Shown here: positions 21,201 to 28,522 of the stretch, piece by piece
Layout of the letters: every line of letters begins with the position of its first letter
How positions within the stretch are numbered: the first letter of the stretch is position 1
Assembly: GCA_023421115.1 (NCBI GenBank)
Contig: JAEZUI010000264.1
Coordinates: 62,001-126,000 of the forward strand
Length of the DNA: 64,000 nt
Reading direction: 5' to 3'
Source: Bacillota bacterium
Lineage (GTDB): Bacteria > Bacillota > Clostridia > Acetivibrionales > Acetivibrionaceae
Position numbers and translations under genes: made by a program
The notes under the pieces: generated by a model
Database searches by the model: none
What the model saw: the letters and a program-made list of their open reading frames with translations, nothing else
Told to the model about the DNA's origin: nothing

Positions 21201-21678
21201 TGGCGACAAACGCTTTAATCCAAAAGGTAGCATCACAAGAGCAGAATTTATAACAATAATGTCAAAAGTAGCTGAAGCGGAAGCTGCAAAAGTTAATAAA
21301 ACAAGCTTCACCGATATAGGCACTGAGGACTGGTATGCACCTTTTGTTGAATGGGGCTATGCCTTTGGTATTACAAAGGGTAAAGGAAATGGAAGGTTTG
21401 AGCCAAATGAAAAAATCACAAGGCAGGATATAGCTGTTTTGATTGCTAGTATGGTGGAAAAGCTAGAATATGAACTTCCGGAACTTAAGGAAGAAATAAT
21501 ATTTGCCGATAATTATGATGTAGCAAATTACGCAGCAGATTCAGTGAAAAAGGTTCAAAAGGCAGGTATTATCAATGGCAGACCAAATGCAGTATTTGCA
21601 CCAAAGGATTTTGCAACACGAGAAGAAGCAGCTCAAATGATTGCATCCTTGATTAACGTTATTGTGGAACAGCAGTAG
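12286..21678 (+). CDS. Giant SLH-anchored surface protein with Calx-beta domains
   Basis: A 3130-residue exported protein with a clear Sec signal peptide (MRKIISFLVAMALLLTTTPVYA). Calx-beta-like domains lie at about 57-112 and 311-400. A prealbumin/carboxypeptidase-regulatory-like module (PVKGATVIVGNKAYETDENG) lies near 1150. A charged lysine/glutamate segment lies near 1415-1450. A region that may be beta-propeller-like lies around 1730-1800. CARDB-like modules lie near 2365-2550, a Big_2-type domain near 2590-2685, then a Ser/Gly/Asn/Thr linker and three SLH repeats (about 2945-3130). SLH repeats bind pyruvylated secondary wall polysaccharide, so the protein is anchored to the cell wall. 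No catalytic domain was recognised. It follows the double-glycine peptide gene in the same direction and ends before a strong terminator. Domain borders are by eye. Confidence 0.85.
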   Translation: MRKIISFLVAMALLLTTTPVYAISTADLKNLSNEELREAIRGDELWVENYPKGLFNFVGTQYIVHESQEFMEIAIARQGGTKGDVTVDFKAIDVSAKYGEDYVIRVYENSDKYVMKENKNSIPLMETLQDDANINISKQEETNGDITVQQSVYSEQESVVDENEASEPIEEEVVDHNNTADEKEQPYVDLEAQIVDIGNKTAPKSLRQLKESALGIKSDRPDWKEVDLKTVEQLKSEYDQFFYNIPGAQSTIRFKDGEYIKYLYIIPLNDNLSESEEQILFALTNPEGGAVRGEFYMSYANIIDDEEYEASTFELSQDSVVAKDGQATVTVRRIGGLSQYASVNVGTEEHTAVAGVDYIPGLQELLFTPGMKEQKITVDILKNPKMDSYREFKIALDRENKNVNIKKAETKVIIIPETETIQSGNLQVFSADYSAQAVSNLKSGVEVISPYGFSPQKGQWAVVAQDFLSGSKSGTAYGDGNEIRLRANGSNSFARATNVKLYGVEKVNFAVGNSGCGRHWTERLWYTFWIKKVDKSEHNFNTTFGVVSPTNNSPELYKENGNLGRKGVDRNIAESLWNTSWLGYGTWAAGGNQSTADLGWLRLYLKEYSLQVKNDEANVPKFETKEYEIADQKLNKKSVIESSQPGSISIKTVYSNVNNDKSLAAKTASTGVYRSDKIEFSVTYADNIIGKNSKYVGFEVHKGNGKWERFSGTTLSLDKEFFSKSGMLDGIRAGTIQVRPVFEHNNVNLTLKADTINGYIKELGEEIAEKTFTGLKVGDKVNAIARNFSASLTPSWSSNNNSKLHSTDSTGANTSVIYELSSGSNNLNVNFFNPTIIVKANPNVYKHNVSKPEFRIDGVLYSDHESLSAKMSEIFEANSDENLSNDQNPTIAISFKYVFDNNYPDPYGIVRNEFGNPSEAVLTVYKSDSTVKGKYSSNKTQSSPNTYTVSASNGTYTYSGKLKDLGWEADDYATVIIYGSKKRSDGVLQSTRENVIDFLVNSGNYITVKTPKDEIVAGDVYQPVVIEKADPVNNYEMTSYLVPGFTAKWRDYSGDLDGDGQESYDETEKLRKKMAAYGMNLDTIRSNPNNRSYDALFWGNFFNYAPKFFNPSQILYNFEKSPEESSKWEASIVIYEKYRTVIDPDTPSNDLPVKGATVIVGNKAYETDENGVATMTDPIFEEGVNYSARVLYKGYEFYTYVQPGRTVKHVFDTSDIMRPTDFKARYKKNDNERIPLDKDRTLLPVRRGTTEVEFRVDNGKEGVAANDAIIRIYETNSQGFKTNVIYEERTGKPSGGIFTYSMDLLNEGIKPGNRMYIAPLYVRDEEIAREYPEVDVGLTFSMDLTLVSALASFDTPLAPAVEFIGKMNNKFDLSMDLDLKDILKTGTRVDENGNKYNTKYITFGFNKEFEKKFGDQKEDEEEKKEEKSMLDKIKGVFSGASQKAATQKLVKDNKDVTAKKKGSGGGTFNFEFSTSLTMTIEEGQIKRADGITVTDGYHYFSSMVLMAEGKADFGAKYTYVTPIGIPVFASIDITGNANVVFGIEANEDERYVEKYRFASNGKVSLNANDYTIFTKFYISPSITIGAGVGMDYLKAFVEGNATADFNFTAPIMGDKYKSSGDGGLVISAAVGIKILFIQKKWTIYKSKRIELFSYGYASQAIMSTLNDPYTNYLYKTVEPVEDSDIMSRDYLKNQSGWLGNSYSAGKLSALAVDMSDEVALLIGAYPYPQTKIVPFDDKLLMLFINDPGEEIRDSRNRAQLFYSIYNGSTWSIPRVVDNDNTWDEAPDAFIVEDKILVTWSDASREFTEDDDAKTTLQAMNISGRWFDTATTAFEDEFEITKQTQIDMYYSDVNPKISYDEQTQRLMVYYTKVDYDDYAYDYDNTPVNDTDALKETTDDGDDTTMYGDIVNGYNVVAYRYAQRQPDGTFVWNTEYSDSEGLDPEYGFTPEGFYGQRFLDLSILFDIKETEVIREPHDTTVDEEDVEVPEVPEGYVKGVIGTETVVERVYGHTDPMVVESDLISYNGLALHTYVMDADSSKTTTGDQELYMQIYNYELNEFHHPIRITNNNVQDSKPQFVRSKGITYLYWLSGGDIVYMDITNMVKYNLLKKDIEVEGETRSIYIVDKYHTGIDGYVQTAVKSKADYPIDHFQIETNGDSQYILYTDYVITYKNGLKAGDPGTENLENVNKEKQIFAVYHEPMMEIKEVLLTDSYEDNETYDFTFVEGKGIGTYPEKVTVTEYVYNDANEIVFNPGENLIDYSIVSDVNGFKGVVEAGDPVIFKEYAHTEGYAWSKPVQLTYEEGANYSDISFLVKDYNSIEAVYVKYNQYLNEDNSFVDDTENRIFAYCNFNIESTIDAEEIELPLQLVKSEDRLNFSTVIKNTGIKPITNISYEYYIQQKGEQLYTSEPQAILDDNDVNMILGGDTHVLYGEFDLPEDISDIVVGFKIIDEMDNVLAESEKAVWAGADLVITVLDSRLQSNDTASISLFARNEGNIGYDGKLDILYAKDATVLRSIDLNVDAGGSEAMDVEMDIDLSKFGESQTREDGSVYQKVELKLLAGDNSVYAEIVRTADKETVDKVKNVKTFSINSRDFSINSGTTKKLNTITELFEPIPEFVSDSLEVRWRTSDAEVASVLPDGTVVGLSNGEAVITAVLAPRNNTTATLSDGTFADVDTSYELPDSMILKREVKVKVVSAGDSSNGSSGSSGSAGSSGGNNAVDNSTTDNTTDNTNTAQKEVVVQFKPTLEGKTSTIKPALADFSAALQKLKEENKTTLRITSSDEDISEIKKLVLPGGIMNQLTTNTVKNLIFDTVSAKMTLEEKTLNSLINLLREHGENQEVTISISRKSVEEYQGIKELVGNRPVYDFSILIGDKKIKDMTKEPIPLTLELEDFKSGNDSSDTSRIAGIFIAEDGNYKVMPISVIKDKTLVIKTKHNSMYSAIYSNSEFDDVSGWSKDSINFLSAREVINGVGDKRFNPKGSITRAEFITIMSKVAEAEAAKVNKTSFTDIGTEDWYAPFVEWGYAFGITKGKGNGRFEPNEKITRQDIAVLIASMVEKLEYELPELKEEIIFADNYDVANYAADSVKKVQKAGIINGRPNAVFAPKDFATREEAAQMIASLINVIVEQQ

Positions 21679-21761
21679 AACTGCAGAACTAAATATATTT
21701 GCTAGTGCCCAACAAGATTTAGAATTAAATATTGTTATGGAACGCTAGTGAAAAAGGTGAT

Positions 21762-21805
21762 TGATAGTTAGGGTTTTTAATAACCCTAACTATCAGTTGT
21801 TTTCT
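21762..21805 (+). terminator. Intrinsic terminator after the giant surface protein gene
   Basis: Perfect 14-base arms (TGATAGTTAGGGTT at 21762-21775 and its complement at 21782-21795) with a 6-base loop, followed by a T-rich tract. It separates the giant gene from the racemase-to-exporter operon. Confidence 0.85.
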
Positions 21806-21890
21806 AGTCGTATTTCAAAAAAATTGAAAATGTTAAAACATAGAAGACAATTTTTCAATGGAGTGAAAAAGAGATTTCGGAGGGATTCGG

Positions 21891-23078
21891 ATGAAAAGAG
21901 AAGATTTTGAATCAACATGGATAGAGATAAACCTTACCGCATTAAAGAAAAACCTAGAAGTTGTTCGTGGATTGGTAAAAAAAGACACCCGCATTATGGG
22001 TATTGTTAAGTGTAATGCATACGGTCATGGCGCCGTGGGGATAGCAAAAGGTTTGGTTGAAAATGGTATTGATGCTCTTGGAACAGCATCTGTAAAAGAG
22101 GGCGTTGAATTAAGAGAATCAGATATTTATGGAGAAATAATTATATTGAACGAATGTTTGCCTGAAACTATAGGGGAGATCCTAGAATACGATTTGACTC
22201 CAACTGTTTTCAGTTTTGATTTTGCAGAAGAGATGGATTATTACTCGAAAAAGAATAAAAGGATCACACAGATCCATATAAGGATAGACACTAGCAGTAG
22301 TATAGGAATTCCTCCAGAAGAGTTAAAGGGTTTCCTGCAATTTATAAAAGAGAAAAAAAATTTGTTTGTTAGCGGTATATTTACTCATTTTGTTTCAAGT
22401 TATTCCGGTGATATGCACGAAGTGAATGATGAAATCAATCTTTTTAACCAGTGCATTTCAATCTGTAAAGATGAGGGTATGGATATTCCACTAGTTCATG
22501 GATTAAGCAGTCCCGGACTATTCAAAAGGGTAGAAAACAATTTTTCGATGGCTCGAGCTGGTACATGTCTTTATGGTATTTCTTCCTTTAAGGGGCAGAA
22601 TACCGAGGGTATGGAACCTGTAATGCAACTGAAAACTCAAATTATAGATGTATGCAATAAAGGTAGAGGTATTTGCAGGGGATATACAGAAAAAACCTAT
22701 CTTGATGAGGGTGTAAAAACAGCATGGATACCCTTAGGGTACGGAGTTATGCCGTTACTTATGTTTATGAAAGGTGGAGAAGTTCTGTTAAGAGGTGTAA
22801 GAGTTCCAATATTAGCGACTTCCTACATGGGGCGTACACTTATTGACATAACGGATGTACCTGATGCAAAAGAAGGAGATGAGGTTGTTATTTTCGGTAA
22901 ACAGGGAAGAGAAAGTATAACAGTTGAAGATATAGCTGCAAAATGTGGCATTGACATAGAGAGAAGCGAAAGTATTTGCTTGATGGACAAAAGTATAGAG
23001 AGAAGATATAAAAATAATGATGTTTTAGAAAATTTAAAAAAAAGTCTATTCAATATGTATGAAACAGAGAGCGTCTAG
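21891..23078 (+). CDS. Divergent alanine-racemase-like PLP protein
   Basis: A 395-residue fold-type III PLP protein of the alanine racemase family. The PLP lysine is present (K40 in IVKCNAYGHG) and the catalytic tyrosine block is recognisable (PLGYG, Y284). Several family-invariant features are altered. The KVDTGMGRLG loop is RIDTSSSIGI, so the carbamylated lysine is Arg and the arginine that contacts the PLP ring oxygen is missing. The CMDQ motif is replaced by SYMGRTLIDI. It may therefore act on another amino acid or have changed chemistry. GGAGG precedes the ATG. It is the first gene of a tight same-strand run that ends with two ABC exporters, an odd setting for a housekeeping alr. A role in modifying or sensing amino acids for that system is inference. 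Confidence 0.78.
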   Translation: MKREDFESTWIEINLTALKKNLEVVRGLVKKDTRIMGIVKCNAYGHGAVGIAKGLVENGIDALGTASVKEGVELRESDIYGEIIILNECLPETIGEILEYDLTPTVFSFDFAEEMDYYSKKNKRITQIHIRIDTSSSIGIPPEELKGFLQFIKEKKNLFVSGIFTHFVSSYSGDMHEVNDEINLFNQCISICKDEGMDIPLVHGLSSPGLFKRVENNFSMARAGTCLYGISSFKGQNTEGMEPVMQLKTQIIDVCNKGRGICRGYTEKTYLDEGVKTAWIPLGYGVMPLLMFMKGGEVLLRGVRVPILATSYMGRTLIDITDVPDAKEGDEVVIFGKQGRESITVEDIAAKCGIDIERSESICLMDKSIERRYKNNDVLENLKKSLFNMYETESV

Positions 23079-23102
23079 AGATTACCTTTTGGAGGTTAAA
23101 TA

Positions 23103-24263
23103 ATGGAGATTAAAAGAGGTCTTAAATGTTTTCTTTCTATTGTGATCCTAATTGCTATGATTTCTACAGTTAATGGCAGCGGAACAAGAAACGATACCAA
23201 TGCTATTAGTATGAAATATCGTATAGGTTATATTGAAAGTGAGTCCTTTGTTAATTATTCAAAGACTCTTTATGCATTACTTGAAGCTTTGAATGAAGTA
23301 GAATGGATAAATAACCTTGATAAGATCAGGTATACCGATGGACAAAATGATACTTTAGAAATGTGGAAAGATATTTCAAAATATAACACAGCTTCAAACA
23401 TTGATTTTGTAGAAAATGCACATTATTCATTAACATCCTTTGATAAAAATGATGTTAATACAATAATTGAAGATATAAACAAAAATAAGCTTGACTTGAT
23501 TATTGTGATGGGTACGGCAGCAGGAAGGTTTATATCAGAGAGTAATAGCACTACACCTTTTATGGTATTTGCAACAAGCAATGCTGTCCAATCAAAAATT
23601 ATAGAATCGGAAACTGATTCGGGAAGGGAACATGTGTGGGCGCATATGGATCCTAAACGTTTTGAACGCCAGTTAAGCGTTTTTTATGAAATATTTGAGT
23701 TTAAAAATCTTGGTATAGTTTGCGAAGATAGTGCAGTTGCAAAAAATTATTCAGCAGTTGACGATATTGAGCATCTTGCACAGCAGAAGGGGTTTAACGT
23801 TACCTACAAATACGTTAATGAGCCTGTTTCCTCTGAAGACGTAGAAAGATACTATGCTGAAGTGGAAAAAGCATATATTGAACTTTCACAAAAGGTGGAT
23901 TCCATGTATGTTACTGTTGCATCTTTAGAAAGTGAAAAATTGCCTGAACTTTTAGAACCCTTCCATAAGGAAAATATACCAGTGTTTTCACAACTTGGAG
24001 CTGACGAAGTGAAAAATGGTGCACTTATGAGTATAACAGTAATGGACTATAAGAACATTGGAAGATTTGGCGCAAACACAATTATTGAGTTTTTTGGTGG
24101 CAAAAGCTTAAGATTGCTTCCTCAGGTATTTGAAAGTACGCCACAAATAATCCTAAACATGGAGGTTGCTGATAAAATAGGATACAGAGTTCCTTTCGAT
24201 ATATTACTTTCGGCCGACAGAATATATACAAAGATTGGAGACGAGTATGATGCAGAAGAATAA
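23103..24263 (+). CDS. Exported solute-binding protein, ABC_sub_bind family
   Basis: A 386-residue exported protein. The N-terminus has a basic start and hydrophobic core (residues 7-25) ending near STVNGSG; no lipobox cysteine is seen. The body (KYRIGYIESESFVNYSKTL, IIVMGTAAGRFISES, PVFSQLGADEVKNGALMSI, GRFGANTIIEF) matches the ABC_sub_bind/TrpX type of periplasmic-binding fold. Members normally accompany a membrane permease and ATPase; neither is present here. GGAGG lies 8 bases before the ATG. The 3' end overlaps the next gene, whose product carries two extracytoplasmic sensor domains. It could present a ligand to that sensor protein instead of importing it, but this is inference. Confidence 0.78.
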   Translation: MEIKRGLKCFLSIVILIAMISTVNGSGTRNDTNAISMKYRIGYIESESFVNYSKTLYALLEALNEVEWINNLDKIRYTDGQNDTLEMWKDISKYNTASNIDFVENAHYSLTSFDKNDVNTIIEDINKNKLDLIIVMGTAAGRFISESNSTTPFMVFATSNAVQSKIIESETDSGREHVWAHMDPKRFERQLSVFYEIFEFKNLGIVCEDSAVAKNYSAVDDIEHLAQQKGFNVTYKYVNEPVSSEDVERYYAEVEKAYIELSQKVDSMYVTVASLESEKLPELLEPFHKENIPVFSQLGADEVKNGALMSITVMDYKNIGRFGANTIIEFFGGKSLRLLPQVFESTPQIILNMEVADKIGYRVPFDILLSADRIYTKIGDEYDAEE

Positions 24264-26628
24264 TAATATAGGCTATTCTAACGGCAAAACAAAAGCATAT
24301 TCGGTGTTTATAGGTGCAATATTTATTGTGATTGTATTAGTGCTAGGGTTTACATCCATTTTAAATGTTATGTCCTTTCGGCAAAGTTATACTGACTATC
24401 TTGTAAGAAGCTATGCACTAGCTGGAAAAGAGACGGTTAAAAAAATAGAATATGCCGTAAAATATGGAAAACCCCTTGACAGATTTTTTGGTATACACGA
24501 TCTTTTAGGTGAGGTAAATGAAGCTTTGCCTGATATAGACAATGTAATAATAATTGGACCCGATGGGGAAGTTATGTACGAGTATAAGGAGGACGAAGTA
24601 CAAAACACTATAGGTGAAGGGCTCAAAGAGGAGATTAGCAAGTTTTCCGCCCATTCAGACATTGAATATATTACATACAATGAAAATCATTCGGTTCATA
24701 TATTAATTCCGGTGTATAATGCTGAAAAAACACTTCAGGGAACTTTAGACGTGGTATTTTTTGAAAAAGTCATTCAATCTAAAATTAACTCTTACATATA
24801 TAAATTGATTTTTTATATGATGCTTTTAGCAGTAGCATCAGTTATTCTAATTTCATTTATCTATAGGCTGTCTGCTAAGTTAAAAGAAAAGAATGAAATT
24901 GACAAGAAAGTGTTAATGAAAGTTATGCTTGGTGTGTTGGCTTTTACACAGATTATATTTGGTTATGTAAATTACTCCATGTTTAAGTCTGGGTATATGG
25001 ATATAACAGAGGAAACCGCTTCTATGGCCTTGAAAATTGTGCAAAGGGATGTTGAAACGGTTATTAGTAAGGGAGTGCCCTATACAAAATTATACGAAAT
25101 AGAAGATTACTTGAACAAAATATTAGTTACAATCCCACAGATAGAAAACATACAAATTATTGATTCCGAAAATAATTGTTTATACACTACTCTTTCAGGT
25201 GAAAACACCTATGATGGAATATTAGGGAACAAACTCACGGTCACGTTAAGACCTGATAATGAGGGAAAGGTATGCAGCATTATTGTAAGCTTGTCCTCAG
25301 CAATCATTAATAAAAGCGTCAGAGGAATTTTGCTAGATGCAGTTACCATAATAATAGTGTCATTTTTCTTCATGATTGAAATAATACTGATGGTAATAGG
25401 TTTTATCGGAAAAAAACGCCGTGATCTAGGTGAAAAAGACTTAAAAAATGCACAAGAAGGTGCTATGGTAAGACCTTTAGCATTTATTGTATATGGTGTA
25501 GTGTTTTTGACAGCAGCCTTTGTACCCGTAATAATGAGCTTGATATACAAGCCTTTACTTGGCTTGTCTAGAGATTTTGTACTAGGTCTTCCTGTGTCGG
25601 CAGAGATGTTTTGTGGACTCGCAGCAACGCTGGCGGCAGGCTTTATTATTGACAAAAGAGGCTGGAAGGTGGCTTTTTCTTTTGGCATATTGCTTTTTAT
25701 AGCTGGAACTGTAATGTCTGGTGTGGTTTCGACCCCAATTCTATATATAGTAGCTAGAGGGTTGACCGGTGCAGGCTTCGGAGCGTTGATAATGTCAATG
25801 AGAGCACTGGTTATATCAACTGCAGGAAGCACAGGTATTGCTGATATGAATGCTGGTGCCACGGCTGGGGTGAATTGCGGGGTGGTAACAGGTGGAATGC
25901 TTGCAGACAGGATAGGCTTTGACAAGGTTTTTTACATTTCCGCATTGCTCGCAGTTTTAGCTTTTATTTTAGCCTTTTGGGGTATATCAAATTCGGTAAT
26001 AAAGAATGAAAAAAGCGAAAAGAGCAAAAATTCTATTATACGTTTTATTCTCAACAAACAGGTTTTTGGATTCTTTCTTCTCATATTGATTCCTTTTTCT
26101 ATATGTGCCATGTTTTTAAACTATTATTTCCCTATATATGCAAACAATATAGGTATTTCATCTTCCGATGTAGGTAGGGCATTTATGGTAAATGGTCTTT
26201 GCATTGTTTATTTAGGTCCCCTGTTGAGCAAATATTTTAAAAATGCAGTAGGAAACAAAAAAGCACTTATAATATCAGTTCTTTTAACCTCTTCTGCCAT
26301 ACTTATATTTGCATTGACAGGTTCAATAGCAGGCGCTGTTATCGCATTATTGCTAATAGGTATTTCGGACAGTTTCGGAGTATCTGCACAAATAGGAGAC
26401 TATATGAACATTGATGCGGCTAAGGAAGCTGGTGAAGGAAAAGCTGTGGCTTACTACAGTATTATAGGTAAGCTTGGTCAAATGCTAGGGCCAATAGCAT
26501 TTGCAGCAGTTTCTTTTCAGGGTACTCAAAAGGGTATAGGGATAATTGCTGTAGGAGTTGCTATGGCACTGGGTATTTATATGATTTTTGTGAACGGTAA
26601 AAGAACTCAAATGGTTAAAGGGGGTTGA
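24247..26628 (+). CDS. MFS transporter fused to two extracytoplasmic sensor domains
   Basis: A 793-residue membrane protein. A first membrane helix (about 16-40) is followed by an extracytoplasmic domain (about 45-180) with DNVIIIGPDGEVMYEYKED and HILIPVYNAEKTLQGTLDVVF, resembling a single Cache sensor. Helices follow at about 183-207 and 221-247, then a second similar sensor domain (about 248-355: IENIQIIDSENNCLYTTL) and a helix at about 359-388. From about 408 to the end it is a typical MFS carrier, with the loop GFIIDKRGWK and RGLTGAGFGALIMSMRAL in the first half. The ATG at 24247 with GGAG upstream is preferred to TTG 24235. Its substrate is unknown. Sensor-MFS fusions of this form are unusual. 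Confidence 0.8.
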   Translation: MMQKNNNIGYSNGKTKAYSVFIGAIFIVIVLVLGFTSILNVMSFRQSYTDYLVRSYALAGKETVKKIEYAVKYGKPLDRFFGIHDLLGEVNEALPDIDNVIIIGPDGEVMYEYKEDEVQNTIGEGLKEEISKFSAHSDIEYITYNENHSVHILIPVYNAEKTLQGTLDVVFFEKVIQSKINSYIYKLIFYMMLLAVASVILISFIYRLSAKLKEKNEIDKKVLMKVMLGVLAFTQIIFGYVNYSMFKSGYMDITEETASMALKIVQRDVETVISKGVPYTKLYEIEDYLNKILVTIPQIENIQIIDSENNCLYTTLSGENTYDGILGNKLTVTLRPDNEGKVCSIIVSLSSAIINKSVRGILLDAVTIIIVSFFFMIEIILMVIGFIGKKRRDLGEKDLKNAQEGAMVRPLAFIVYGVVFLTAAFVPVIMSLIYKPLLGLSRDFVLGLPVSAEMFCGLAATLAAGFIIDKRGWKVAFSFGILLFIAGTVMSGVVSTPILYIVARGLTGAGFGALIMSMRALVISTAGSTGIADMNAGATAGVNCGVVTGGMLADRIGFDKVFYISALLAVLAFILAFWGISNSVIKNEKSEKSKNSIIRFILNKQVFGFFLLILIPFSICAMFLNYYFPIYANNIGISSSDVGRAFMVNGLCIVYLGPLLSKYFKNAVGNKKALIISVLLTSSAILIFALTGSIAGAVIALLLIGISDSFGVSAQIGDYMNIDAAKEAGEGKAVAYYSIIGKLGQMLGPIAFAAVSFQGTQKGIGIIAVGVAMALGIYMIFVNGKRTQMVKGG

Positions 26629-26631
26629 GTT

Positions 26632-27351
26632 ATGTCACAAATAGTAGGTAACGGCACTTTGCGTAACCGCCAGGAAAATAAGCTGTATCCATATGAGATG
26701 CGCTTGCTTGATATGAAGAATATAGAGGAAATAATGAGTTTGCAATATGAAATACTAAGTGCTATGAAAGATACTGATGTATGTGTGGCAATGACGGATA
26801 GTGAGGTTACCGACATCCTTAATGGACTAGGTGAAATGGTAGGTGTCTTTGTGGATAACACCTTAGTTGCAGTAGGCGCAAGCTTGTTTCCCGGTGATAG
26901 AGAGGACAATTTAGGTCGGGATATAGACCTTTGTGACGCTGAATTAATGAAAGTTGCTCATTTGGAGTTTGCAGCCGTACACCCTTTGTACCGAGGGAAT
27001 TCCCTTCAAAAAATTGTAGCAGGATACCTTGTAAAAAGCATTGCTGAAGCTGGAAGGTTTGAATTTATTTTAAATACCATTTCCCCTCTAAATCCAGTTA
27101 GTCTCGATACCGGCTTTTACTTGGGATTGCACATAAGAAAGCTTCTGGTTAAGTATGGAGGACTAATAAGATATATATTGTTTTGTGATACAAAAAATCC
27201 TGTTATAACCGATTCTGATACTTTAATTTCAGTGCATTCTTCAGATTTTATAAAACAGCAGGAGCTTCTAGAGTTAGGCTATTACGGTATTGGTTTTGAA
27301 AATGGTTTAAAAAGCGGACATATACTATTTGGAAAGGTGGTACGAGAATGA
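26632..27351 (+). CDS. GNAT-like acetyltransferase
   Basis: A 239-residue cytoplasmic protein. The block MKVAHLEFAAVHPLYRGNSLQKIVAGYL resembles GNAT motif A (V-x-P-x-YRG-x-x-L). The N-terminal half LLDMKNIEEIMSLQYEILSAM and the middle GVFVDNTLVAVGASLFPG fit the first strands of the same fold. Starting 3 bases after the MFS stop and overlapping the next gene by 4 bases (ATGA), it is translationally coupled to both. It would acetylate a small molecule or peptide linked to the system, perhaps the amino-acid product of the racemase-like enzyme; no substrate is visible. The match is weaker than for classic GNATs. Confidence 0.65.
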   Translation: MSQIVGNGTLRNRQENKLYPYEMRLLDMKNIEEIMSLQYEILSAMKDTDVCVAMTDSEVTDILNGLGEMVGVFVDNTLVAVGASLFPGDREDNLGRDIDLCDAELMKVAHLEFAAVHPLYRGNSLQKIVAGYLVKSIAEAGRFEFILNTISPLNPVSLDTGFYLGLHIRKLLVKYGGLIRYILFCDTKNPVITDSDTLISVHSSDFIKQQELLELGYYGIGFENGLKSGHILFGKVVRE

Positions 27352-28502
27352 GAAAAAACTACCTTTTGATAATTTGTATTTTGCTCTGTATGTCTGTGAC
27401 CGGTTGTATGGGAGATAAGGATATATTGAAAGATCGAGAAGAATTTTCTATATCATCAGAAGTGTTGACAATTGGTATACCTGGTCCAATGGCATATATG
27501 AAGGAAATTACCGGTTTTTATAATGGAGTTATGGAAGCTGTTGAAGAGATAAACTCAACAGGAGGAATAGACGGGAAAGAGATTAATGTTGTTTTTGAAG
27601 ATGATAAAGGAACCTTTAATGATGGAATAAAAATAGCACAGGAGTTTGCACATAGGAAGGATATTTTTGCGGTAATAGGTCACTGGAATACATATATAAC
27701 TCTTCCTGCAGCTGAGATATATAATGATGCTGGAATTGTCATGCTGTCTCCTGTTGTTTCAAATAATGAACTGACAAAAAAAGGTTATAATTATGTATTT
27801 CAAAACATTATTAATGATAGTGATATGGGAAGTCAGATTGCACAATATGTGTACGAACAAGGTCACAAAAGAATAGTGGTGTTTTATGTAGAAAATGACT
27901 ACGGTAAGGGCCTTGCAAAAGCCTTTGAAGATTCACTCTCTGACACTGGGGGGACAGTTATAGACCGGGTAACGGATTTTGCCAATGAGATTGAATTTAG
28001 CAAGGCATACAATAAGTGGAAGGCATTAGAGTATGATGCTGTATTTATAGCAGATTCTATGCCTCATGCAGGAGAGTTTATAAAAAAACTAAGACAAAGG
28101 GATTCGGATATGCCCATATTTTCAGGTGATGGTCTAGACGTGGCAGAGCTGCCTTCAATGCTTGGAAAGGCTGCAAATGAAATCACTATTGCCACCATGT
28201 ATAATCCAAACACTGGTTCTCTAGAGCAAAATGAATTTATTAAGCAATACACCGAAAAATACGATTTAGAGCCGGACCTTTGGGCTATGCAGGGGTATGA
28301 CTCTATTAAACTTCTTGCTTATGCTTTTAAAAATGCAAAAGACCTTACTCCATCAGGGGTCTCACAAATACTCAAAGCCAAAACGGGTTGGGAAGGTATT
28401 ATGGGAATTACTGAATTTAATTTAGAGGGTCAAATGACAGGTAGAAAGGTTTTTTGGAAAAGAGTACAAAACGGAGAAATGGAATATATGACAAACAAAT
28501 GA
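27348..28502 (+). CDS. LivJ-type solute-binding lipoprotein
   Basis: A 384-residue lipoprotein with signal peptide and lipobox VTGC near residue 22. The body belongs to the type 1 periplasmic-binding fold (Peripla_BP_6, branched-chain amino-acid receptors): NGVMEAVEEINSTGGIDGKEI, VFEDDKGTFNDGIKIAQEF, AVIGHWNTYITLPAAEIYND and MLSPVVSNNELTKKGYNYVFQ. Such proteins bind amino acids or small amides. No Liv permease or ATPase genes are present, so it is an orphan receptor within the exporter operon. Its ATG overlaps the upstream stop. Ligand identity is unknown; an amino acid is the likeliest class given the family and the nearby racemase homologue. Confidence 0.83.
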   Translation: MRKNYLLIICILLCMSVTGCMGDKDILKDREEFSISSEVLTIGIPGPMAYMKEITGFYNGVMEAVEEINSTGGIDGKEINVVFEDDKGTFNDGIKIAQEFAHRKDIFAVIGHWNTYITLPAAEIYNDAGIVMLSPVVSNNELTKKGYNYVFQNIINDSDMGSQIAQYVYEQGHKRIVVFYVENDYGKGLAKAFEDSLSDTGGTVIDRVTDFANEIEFSKAYNKWKALEYDAVFIADSMPHAGEFIKKLRQRDSDMPIFSGDGLDVAELPSMLGKAANEITIATMYNPNTGSLEQNEFIKQYTEKYDLEPDLWAMQGYDSIKLLAYAFKNAKDLTPSGVSQILKAKTGWEGIMGITEFNLEGQMTGRKVFWKRVQNGEMEYMTNK

Positions 28503-28522
28503 TGTAGGAGGTGGACTTTAGA

